Assembly: GCF_900106835.1 (NCBI RefSeq) | Contig: NZ_FNNR01000010.1 | Location: 167,188-231,187 of the forward strand | Length of the DNA stretch: 64,000 nucleotides | Direction of reading: 5' to 3' | Source of the DNA: Arthrobacter sp. cf158 | GTDB lineage: Bacteria; Actinomycetota; Actinomycetes; Actinomycetales; Micrococcaceae | Shown here: in pieces, positions 55,357 to 62,414 of the stretch | Numbering within the stretch: the first letter of the stretch is position 1 | Layout: each line of letters opens with the position of its first letter | Notes under the pieces: model-generated | Database searches by the model: none | Seen by the model: only the letters and a program-made list of their open reading frames with translations | What the model was told of the DNA's origin: nothing | Made by a program: the position numbers and the translations under genes

Positions 55357-56967
55357 ATGTTCGGTCCGAGTCGCTGGAAGAGTGGCTCCATGGACGGATT
55401 GCAGGTACCAGAGCAGGCCACAGTGGCTTCACCGGCCATGGATCATGCCCCCGTCCCGGCCTCCTCAATAGTGGCTTCGGGAGGGGCTTGGGAAGAGACT
55501 CCGGGATGGGCTCCTGGAGTGCCTGTTCGCGGCTTGGGCGTTCGCGGTCTCATGCTTGCAGTAGCGTCCCTTCCGATCAGCGCCGACAGTTCGGAGCTGA
55601 TCGATGAAATACGCGAACTTGAGGATCTGAAGTCCGCTGTTTCCGCCCGGCAGGCCAGGGCCGCAGTGGCACTTGACCTGGCGCAGCGATCCCAGCAGGC
55701 CGACGCCGGGGTTCCTGCGGCAGAGCATGGTGCAGGGGTTGCTGCGCAGGTGGCGTTGGCGCGGCGGGAGTCACCGAACCGAGGATCCAGGCTCCTGGGG
55801 TTTGCCAAAGCGCTGGTCACGGAGATGCCGCGGACCATGGCAGCGTTGGAGTCGGGCCAGTTGAACGAGTGGCGGGCCACACTGCTCGTGAAGGAAACAG
55901 CGTGCTTGTCCGTAGAGGACCGCGCCGCTGTCGACGAAGAGCTCGCCCCTGACGCCGGGACCTTCGATGGGGCCGGAGACAAAGCCATCATCGCAGCCGC
56001 AAAAGCCGCCGCGTATCGTCGCGACCCGCGGTCAGTGGCGCAGCGAGCAAGCCATGCCGCCACGGAACGGACTGTCGGTCTGCGCCCGGCACCGGACACC
56101 ATGACCTACCTGACCGCCCTGCTCCCGGTCGCCCAAGGCGTGGCCGTCTATGCCGCGTTGACCCGGACGGCTGATTCAGTCCGGTCCAGCGGAGACGGGC
56201 GCACCCGTGGCCAAGTCATGGCAGACACCCTGACCGAGCGCGTTACCGGCACGCCGGGAGGTGTTTCAGGTATCAACCTCAACCTCGTCATGACAGACCG
56301 CACGCTTTTCCAGGGCGACCCCGAGCCTGCCCGGCTGGAAGGCTACGGAATCGTACCCTCGGAATGGGCCAGGGCGCTTTTGGTTGAGGAACAAGGCGGG
56401 TCTGAAGACCAGCCCCGCCGGGACGCGAATCCCTTGGTCGAGGGTCCCCGGGACGCGCATCTCCTGGCCGAGGGGCCCATGGCCGAGCATCCCGTGGCCG
56501 AGGGCCCCCGGGACGCGCATCCCTTGGTCGAGGGTCCCCGGGACCAGGACCTCGCGGATCGCAGCGAGTTTAAAGTGCTGCTCCGACGCCTCTACACCGC
56601 TCCCGGCAGCGGCGAGCTCCTGACCATGGACTCAAAAGCACGGTTCTTCCCTCAACGGTTGCGGCGCTTCATCCACATCCGGGATCACACATGCCGCACC
56701 CCGTACTGTGACGCGCCCATCCGGCACATAGACCACGTGGTTCCTTGGCATTCAGAAGGCAGCACGCACCTCCACAATGGGGCCGGGCTTTGCGAAGCCT
56801 GCAACCACACCAAGGAACATCCAGGCTGGGCCGCCAAGAGCATGCCCGGTGGCGTGCACACAATTCGCGTGAGCACTCCCACCGGGCATAGTTACGAATC
56901 CAAAGCACCACCGTTGCCGGGGCACAGATCCACCGGCGTCAGGATCCAGAGTGAATTCACCAACTAG
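55357..56967 (+). CDS. DUF222/HNH endonuclease-domain protein (13E12 repeat family)
   Basis: 536 aa from ATG 55357; ATG 55390 (GGAAGAG upstream) or TTG 55348 are alternatives. The DUF222 domain starts near residue 85 (LIDEIRELEDLKSAVSARQARAAVALDLAQRS in parts). The C-terminal HNH motif reads RDHTCRTPYCDAPIRHIDHV, then H..N-GAGLCEACNHTKEHPGW. Both CxxC-type pairs and the catalytic His are present. Such proteins are multicopy in actinobacterial genomes with unknown role, possibly mobile or polymorphic. A 30-bp tandem repeat lies between the two domains. Confidence 0.85.
   Translation: MFGPSRWKSGSMDGLQVPEQATVASPAMDHAPVPASSIVASGGAWEETPGWAPGVPVRGLGVRGLMLAVASLPISADSSELIDEIRELEDLKSAVSARQARAAVALDLAQRSQQADAGVPAAEHGAGVAAQVALARRESPNRGSRLLGFAKALVTEMPRTMAALESGQLNEWRATLLVKETACLSVEDRAAVDEELAPDAGTFDGAGDKAIIAAAKAAAYRRDPRSVAQRASHAATERTVGLRPAPDTMTYLTALLPVAQGVAVYAALTRTADSVRSSGDGRTRGQVMADTLTERVTGTPGGVSGINLNLVMTDRTLFQGDPEPARLEGYGIVPSEWARALLVEEQGGSEDQPRRDANPLVEGPRDAHLLAEGPMAEHPVAEGPRDAHPLVEGPRDQDLADRSEFKVLLRRLYTAPGSGELLTMDSKARFFPQRLRRFIHIRDHTCRTPYCDAPIRHIDHVVPWHSEGSTHLHNGAGLCEACNHTKEHPGWAAKSMPGGVHTIRVSTPTGHSYESKAPPLPGHRSTGVRIQSEFTN
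56421..56548. repeat. 30-bp tandem repeat in the DUF222/HNH linker
   Basis: Four in-frame 30-bp units (56421-56450, 56451-56480, 56481-56510, 56511-56540) and a partial fifth. They encode decapeptides of the form (D)A(N/H)PLVEGPR. Units 1 and 4 differ by one base, the middle two are diverged. Confidence 0.88.
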
Positions 56968-56981
56968 AGCGAATTCACCAA

Positions 56982-58442
56982 CTAGAGCGCCTTCACTACG
57001 GGGATCTGCACAGTCTCGTCCACCAGCTCGGCCCGGCGAAGGCCGCCCCCGCGGACCCACAGCTTGTAGGCGACGAACAGCAACACCAGCCAGGTTCCAC
57101 CCACGTACAGAGCAACGCGGGTGTCCTCGAAGACGCCCAGGATCACGATCACCATGGCCATGAACGCCATGGTCAGGATCGATGCTGCGGGCCAGAGCGG
57201 CGAACCGAACTCCGACGCCGGCAATCCCTTGCGCTTGATCTCCCGCTTCATCGCAACGTGCGAAGCCAGGATCATCACCCAGACCCACACGGTGGCAAAC
57301 GTAGCGATCGAGGCGATGAGCACAAAGACATCCTCCGGAATGACGGCGTTCAAAACCACGCCCACCAGCAGGATGCAACCCATCATCACCACGGTCATCC
57401 AGGGAACACCATGACGGGAAATCTTGCCGAAGCTCTTGGGCGCATGTCCCTGTTGGGCCAGTCCGAACAGGATGCGGCCAGCGCCGAAGATGTCACTGTT
57501 GATCGCAGAGAGAGCGGCCGTAATGACCACGGCGTTGAGGATATGGGGAGCCGCGGGGATGCCCAAGCCATCGAAAATTTGGACGAACGGGCTGCCGCTG
57601 CTGCCAATCTCGTTCCACGGGAAGATGCTCATCAGCACGCCCAGGGTCAGTACATAGAAGAGCAGCACGCGGACCGGAACAGTGTTGACTGCCTGCGGGA
57701 TGACTTTCTTGGGATCGGCCGCTTCGCCCGCGGTGATGCCGATGGTTTCGATCCCGCCAAAAGCAAACATCACGACGGCGAACGCGGCCAGGAGCCCTTC
57801 GAAACCGTTCGGGAACAAACCGCCATGGTTCACAAGATTCCCCAGTCCCGGTGCCACTCCACCGCCGTCGCCCGTTTGGAAACCAAACACCACGATCGCC
57901 GCGCCGCCCACGATCATGGCAACAATCGCCACCACCTTGATGAGCGAAAACCAGAACTCCAGCTCACCGAACACCTTCACGCTGAGCAGGTTCATGGCAC
58001 CCAGGAACAGGATGATCGCCAGCACCCAGATCCATCTGTCCACCTGCGGGAACCAGAAGCCCATATAGATACTGAAGGCCGTGACGTCCGCGATGGCCAC
58101 AATCGCCATTTCGAATACGTAGGTCCACCCCGTCACAAAGCCTGCGAACGGTCCCAAATATTTGCTTGCGTACTGGCCGAAGGAGCCCGAGACGGGGTGT
58201 CGGACAGCCATTTCACCGAGTGCACGCATCACCATGAATACGGCTGCGCCGCCGATGATGTAGGCCAGCAGGACAGCGGGGCCGGCTTTCTGGATGGCGG
58301 ATGCGGAGCCGTAGAAAAGGCCAGTGCCGATCGCAGATCCGAGTGCCATGAAACGGATGTGGCGGACGTTGAGGCCTCGGCTGAGCGCCGTACCCGCGGC
58401 TTGGAGCACAGAGCTCTCCGTAGCCAGCTTGGTTTGTTGCAT
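56982..58442 (-). CDS. APC-superfamily amino acid permease (AAT type)
   Basis: 486 aa from MQQTKLATESSVLQAAG, with GAAGG eight bases upstream. Twelve hydrophobic segments. The AAT-type opening GLNVRHIRFMALGSAIGTGLFYGSASAIQKAGPAVLLAY is near residue 23, GEMAVRHPVSGSFGQYASKYLGPFAGFVTGW near 75 and FGGIETIGITAGEAADPKKVIPQAVN near 236. Substrates of close relatives include proline, histidine, GABA and aromatic amino acids. A GATCAC/GTGATC inverted repeat (58485-58509) lies in the upstream region. The hut gene nearby makes histidine plausible but unproven. Confidence 0.9.
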   Translation of the reverse strand: MQQTKLATESSVLQAAGTALSRGLNVRHIRFMALGSAIGTGLFYGSASAIQKAGPAVLLAYIIGGAAVFMVMRALGEMAVRHPVSGSFGQYASKYLGPFAGFVTGWTYVFEMAIVAIADVTAFSIYMGFWFPQVDRWIWVLAIILFLGAMNLLSVKVFGELEFWFSLIKVVAIVAMIVGGAAIVVFGFQTGDGGGVAPGLGNLVNHGGLFPNGFEGLLAAFAVVMFAFGGIETIGITAGEAADPKKVIPQAVNTVPVRVLLFYVLTLGVLMSIFPWNEIGSSGSPFVQIFDGLGIPAAPHILNAVVITAALSAINSDIFGAGRILFGLAQQGHAPKSFGKISRHGVPWMTVVMMGCILLVGVVLNAVIPEDVFVLIASIATFATVWVWVMILASHVAMKREIKRKGLPASEFGSPLWPAASILTMAFMAMVIVILGVFEDTRVALYVGGTWLVLLFVAYKLWVRGGGLRRAELVDETVQIPVVKAL

Positions 58443-58699
58443 AGTAAAACCTTCTCGTCTTTGGGAGGGGATCGCTATCCAGCAGATCACTTTAAGGACC
58501 CTTGTGATCGGACTCACGGGGCATTGGTGTCTTTGATCGCAGACAGTGGGCTCAGGCCCGTTCTGGTGGTGGTAAAAGTCATAGTCTCCGTTCGGATATG
58601 ATGACCGCGGACAGCTCATCAAGCCGGTCAGGCATCCCTCGCTTTGGCGTCGCCCCCAGTGAAATAGGCGCTGCCACCGCATCCTGACTTGGGGGACCC

Positions 58700-60775
58700 T
58701 TGATCTCTGCATTCCGCGCTACCCGGCGCCATGTTGCTGCCGCTCTTGTTGCCGTTGTTGCTGGGGCTTCTCTGCTCTTCGCCACTCCTGCGCAGGCCTA
58801 CGACATTCCCGATTTTGAGGTCCCGAACGCCTCGCAGGCTCCTGTGCCATTCGTGGAACGGGCTGCCGATGCCGCAGGTGTTCTAGGGCTGTGGAGGGCC
58901 GGTGGTCCGGCAACCCGTGCCGCTGCCGCAACCGCGTTGGTGGGTGGACCGGAGGTGCTACAGGCATTTATCGACGGCGGACAAGACGTCCCGCTGGCAG
59001 CGGACCCCAAGCAACTGGTCACCCGGCTGACGGAGCAGGGGAGCGCGCACGTACGGTCATCTGCGAAAAACATCCTGGCAGCGAATGATCCGGCAAGCAT
59101 CGATGCATTCCTTGCCACAGGGTGGGCCAAGACGTGGGAAGGCGACCTCAAAGTTGCTGCGACTTTCTTCCAGGAATACGGCAACATTCATGTAGAACGC
59201 GCCGCTTCCGAGAGCCTCGACAACGGCAATGAAGCTGTGGAGCAGTTCGTTCTTGAGGGCTGGCGGCAGGCCGCCGAGGGGCAGGACCGGCAAGCGGCGT
59301 ATGGACTCATCGCCTCCGGGATCCCTGCTGTTTCTTCTGCTGCCAAGGCATCGCTGGCAACCGACGACGCTGAAATCGTTGCTGACTTCCTGCGCTACGG
59401 GCAGTTCGTCGCAGCAGACCACCACAATGAGACCGCAACAGTGACAGGGCTGCTCCAACAGGTCAAAGCCGATATCGCAGCTAATCCCAACGGAACAGCA
59501 GCGGTTGCTGATCGCGCGATGGCCGCCGTCGGGAAGGCCAAAAGCACGGCATCAGCTGCGAGGGCAGCTGACACCGCGCGATTGATGGCCGACTGGAAGT
59601 TCCAGAGTTCGCAGGCGGTTCCGCGCGCTGTCATCGACGGTGCCAGCATGGCGGCCAAGAAGCCATTCCAGGAGGCTTTTGGAAAAGCAGCCAAGGAGGT
59701 GCCGGGTCTTCTCGCCAGCCTGACGGCGCCCGGAGCCGACCCTGACCTTCTGATCAAGGAAGCCCGTCAAGCCACCCTGGATCTCGCATTGGTGGGTACT
59801 CCTGGGGTCCGGAAAGCCGCGGAGGCTGCGCTGCTGGGTGGCGACGCCGCGATCAAGGACTTCGTCGCCGTCGGACACGATGCTGCCTTCGAGCTGGACG
59901 GCCCCGCCATCCTTGACGACAGAATCCGTGTAGCCCAGATCCACGCCACGGGCGGAGCGCATGTGCGCCAGGCCGCCTCCAACGCTGCCAAATCCGCCAG
60001 TCACGCAGATGTCCGCACCTTCCTGGAGTACGGATTCGCAAGTGCCCAGGACCTCGACAATCGCATCCTCGCCTACCAGAGGCTGGACGACGCAGCCCTG
60101 GAACTGCGGGTAGCCGCCAATGTTGCCTTGGAGGGCAGCCGGGCTGATGCGCAGGCATTTGCCACAGCGGGCCAGTTCGCCGCCCTCGACCGGGACAACG
60201 CCACAGCAGCCCACGTCGCTTCCATCGACGCCATGCTCGCCGAAGTCACGGGGCTGGCGGACAAGGCCACGCTTGACGCTGCGCAGGCGGCTGAAGCTGC
60301 TGCAGCTGCGGAGGCGGCACGCGCCGCGGAGCAGGCACGCCAGGCCGAAGCCGCCCGCCAAGCTGAAGCCGCCCGCCAAGCTGAAGCCGCCCGCCAGACT
60401 GCCGCGGCCGCTGCAGGGGGCCAGGCCGCAGCCAGCCAGGTTGATGTCTCGCAGCACTCGGGTACGGGAGTAGCCCCGATAGTTGTTCCGTGGCCGCGGG
60501 ACAATGCTCCCGCCGTCGGACTTCCTGAAGCCGCGCCGACGCAGGACGCCGCTGCAGAGCCGGTAGCGGTTCCCAGCATCTCGGTCCCGCCGGCCACGGC
60601 CAACGGGGATTCGCCTTCGGTTGACTCCGGGTCCCAGGAAGCCGCCGCACCCTTGGCTGTCTCCTCTGCCGGGCTGAGCGGTTGGACCATTGCCCTGATC
60701 GCAGGGCTGGTCCTGGCCGCTGCCGGTGCCATCACGTTCCTGCTGCGCCGCAAGGGTTCACCGGCGAAGGGCTAG
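58700..60775 (+). CDS. Secreted, membrane-anchored ALF-repeat protein
   Basis: 691 aa from TTG with GGGGGA four to five bases upstream. A signal peptide (ISAFRATRRHVAAALVAVV ... LLFATPAQA) ends near residue 33. From residue ~60 to 530 there are repeated ~33-residue helical units with patterns like AAATALVGGPEVLQAFIDGG, RAASESLDNGNEAVEQFVLEG and AAKASLATDDAEIVADFLRYG. These are short ALF repeats. Then follows an Ala/Glu/Arg/Gln coiled coil (RQAEAARQAEAARQ), a Pro/Ser linker and a C-terminal helix with RRKGSPAKG. The tail resembles a surface-anchoring signal, but no LPxTG is present. Likely a cell-surface repeat protein; partner unknown. Confidence 0.8.
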   Translation: MISAFRATRRHVAAALVAVVAGASLLFATPAQAYDIPDFEVPNASQAPVPFVERAADAAGVLGLWRAGGPATRAAAATALVGGPEVLQAFIDGGQDVPLAADPKQLVTRLTEQGSAHVRSSAKNILAANDPASIDAFLATGWAKTWEGDLKVAATFFQEYGNIHVERAASESLDNGNEAVEQFVLEGWRQAAEGQDRQAAYGLIASGIPAVSSAAKASLATDDAEIVADFLRYGQFVAADHHNETATVTGLLQQVKADIAANPNGTAAVADRAMAAVGKAKSTASAARAADTARLMADWKFQSSQAVPRAVIDGASMAAKKPFQEAFGKAAKEVPGLLASLTAPGADPDLLIKEARQATLDLALVGTPGVRKAAEAALLGGDAAIKDFVAVGHDAAFELDGPAILDDRIRVAQIHATGGAHVRQAASNAAKSASHADVRTFLEYGFASAQDLDNRILAYQRLDDAALELRVAANVALEGSRADAQAFATAGQFAALDRDNATAAHVASIDAMLAEVTGLADKATLDAAQAAEAAAAAEAARAAEQARQAEAARQAEAARQAEAARQTAAAAAGGQAAASQVDVSQHSGTGVAPIVVPWPRDNAPAVGLPEAAPTQDAAAEPVAVPSISVPPATANGDSPSVDSGSQEAAAPLAVSSAGLSGWTIALIAGLVLAAAGAITFLLRRKGSPAKG
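60343..60400. repeat. 18-bp tandem repeat in the ALF-protein coiled coil
   Basis: Three near-identical 18-bp units encode AEAARQ in phase with an alpha-helical heptad-like pattern. Part of an Ala-rich segment that extends the stalk before the membrane anchor. Confidence 0.8.
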
Positions 60776-60927
60776 GCTTTCACCGCACTGGATTCGGATG
60801 TCTGATATCCCGGACACCCATGAATGCCAGGTGACTGGCGCAAGCTGGCTGTTCGGTGCACGCTTGAGTACGGGATACCGGACTGGTCCGGTTCGGGGTT
60901 CCCTTGAGGTGCGAGCAGTGAGGAACC

Positions 60928-61734
60928 ATGACAACCACGCCATTGGCACAAGGCAAGGCCACGTCCAAGGTCCCTGCCGCCGAAAACACGCTGCGCATCC
61001 TGAAGCTGCTGGCTTCACGCCGGGGTCCCATGGCGGCGTCGAATATTGCCACGGCGCTGGGCCTGCCGCGCTCCAGTGTGTATCACTTGCTCGGGGTGAT
61101 GGAGGCCAACGGCTTTGTCCTGCACCTGCATGAGGAACAGCGCTACGGGCTGGGTATCAGCGCCTTTGAGCTCAGTTCGGCCTACTCCCGACAGGAACCA
61201 CTTTCGCGTCTGGGCCGGCCGATGCTTGCGTCCTTGGTTGACGTGATCGGTGAGAGTGCGCACCTCGCTGTGCTTCACGGCCGCGACGTGCTCTACATCG
61301 TGGAGGAACGTGCCAAGAACCGCCCCAGCCTGGTCACCGACGTCGGAGTCCGCCTTCCCAGCCACCTCACTGCCTCCGGCCGCGCGATCCTGGCGGCCCT
61401 GCCAAAGTCGCAGGTCCGTGCCCTTTATCCCAATGCCGCAGCCTTCACGTCCCGGCATGAGGTGGAGTTCCCCATCATGAAGTACTCCGCTTTGTCCTCC
61501 CACCTGGACCAAGTGCGGCAGCGTGGGTACGCCACGGAAAACGGCGAAATCACGCCGGGATTCGGCTCAATCGCCGCCGCTGTGACGGACCATGTTGGAT
61601 GGCCGACGGCGGCAGTCGCCGTGACGTTTCTCGAGGACAAAGTGCCGGCTGAGCAATGGCCGGTCCTCGCTGCGCGCATCCGGAAAGCGGCCGACGAACT
61701 ATCGGTGCGGATCCACGGCCGGCCGGCAGGCTAA
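60928..61734 (+). CDS. IclR-family regulator, probable histidine-utilisation regulator
   Basis: 268 aa with GAGGA just before ATG. HTH: AAENTLRILKLLASRRGPMAASNIATALGLPRSSVYHLLGVMEANGFV. The effector-binding domain contains VLYIVEERAKNRPSLVTDVG, SHLTASGRAILAALP and VRQRGYATENGEITPGFGSIAAAV. It lies 680 nt from hutU with one convergent gene between. IclR-type regulators often sit beside actinobacterial hut genes, so a HutR-like role is plausible. Confidence 0.85.
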   Translation: MTTTPLAQGKATSKVPAAENTLRILKLLASRRGPMAASNIATALGLPRSSVYHLLGVMEANGFVLHLHEEQRYGLGISAFELSSAYSRQEPLSRLGRPMLASLVDVIGESAHLAVLHGRDVLYIVEERAKNRPSLVTDVGVRLPSHLTASGRAILAALPKSQVRALYPNAAAFTSRHEVEFPIMKYSALSSHLDQVRQRGYATENGEITPGFGSIAAAVTDHVGWPTAAVAVTFLEDKVPAEQWPVLAARIRKAADELSVRIHGRPAG

Positions 61735-61747
61735 TCCCTCCGGGAGG

Positions 61748-62185
61748 CTAGGCAGGTCCTGGCGTATCGTGCTCAACCAGTTTGCGGAAAGTCTCGAGCT
61801 CCCCTTGGAAGCTGCCCCGGTAGGATCCGAGAGAGAACAGCCGCCCGAAGATCGCTGAAATGAATCCCCGGGTCACGAACTCCTGCTGGATGCGTGTGGC
61901 ATCGCCCTCGGGCGCAAAGGTCACGTCTGACTCGCCCTTCAGGATTGCGTTGCCGAACCGGGTACGGATGTGCCGGGGCCTCTCCACCTCAAGGATCCGG
62001 GTAGGGCTTGCCATGCGTCCGAACCACACGGTGTAGCTACTGCCGGCCTGGTCCATGGAGCCCACCCTGTCGGTCACATGGGTGACCCCTCCGATCCACT
62101 CCGGGAACCGGTCCAGGTCCGTCCACACTGCGAAGACGCGCTCTGGCGGCGCCGCCACGAGCGTGGAGACTCGGTACGTTGCCAT
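61748..62185 (-). CDS. SRPBCC (polyketide cyclase/dehydrase-like) protein
   Basis: 145 aa. MATYRVSTLVAAPPERVFAVWTDLDRFPEWIGGV at the start is the typical START/Bet v1-like opening with the ligand-cavity helix. RHIRTRFGNAILKGESDVTFAPEGDATRIQ and a long C-terminal helix (SFQGELETFRKLVEHD) follow. It binds a hydrophobic small molecule in related proteins. No functional link to its neighbours can be shown. Confidence 0.85.
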   Translation of the reverse strand: MATYRVSTLVAAPPERVFAVWTDLDRFPEWIGGVTHVTDRVGSMDQAGSSYTVWFGRMASPTRILEVERPRHIRTRFGNAILKGESDVTFAPEGDATRIQQEFVTRGFISAIFGRLFSLGSYRGSFQGELETFRKLVEHDTPGPA

Positions 62186-62414
62186 GGGTCCAGCATGCGC
62201 TCATCGGCCCCTGAATGCGAGGGGTGGCGCTGCTTGAAAACAACGGCCGGCGCTGCCACAACACAGCGGCCGGCGGGTGACACTGACGGGCTGGCATGCG
62301 TCTGTAATCCCGGACAGCACCCTTCCAAAAGCCGTTCCGGCCGCTCGGCAAAGGGGCTTTAGTAGAAGCAGAAGATCTTTCCACCACACACTTCCCATAG
62401 ACGAAGGAGTCACC
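62186..62414. other. hutU promoter region
   Basis: This 229-bp divergent intergenic region holds no supported gene. A GC-rich imperfect inverted repeat (CCGGCGCTG ... CAGCGGCCGG, 62249-62275) is the only visible symmetry. It presumably carries the hutU promoter and its operator, possibly for the IclR regulator upstream, which I cannot define. Confidence 0.4.

Noticed and set aside
57258..58601. 447-codon + strand frame opposite the amino acid permease
   Set aside because: Antisense shadow of a recognised AAT-type permease; no motif of its own.
58700..60775. Sortase substrate assignment for the ALF-repeat protein
   Set aside because: The C-terminus has a hydrophobic helix and basic tail but no LPxTG or similar motif, and no sortase gene is in the window.
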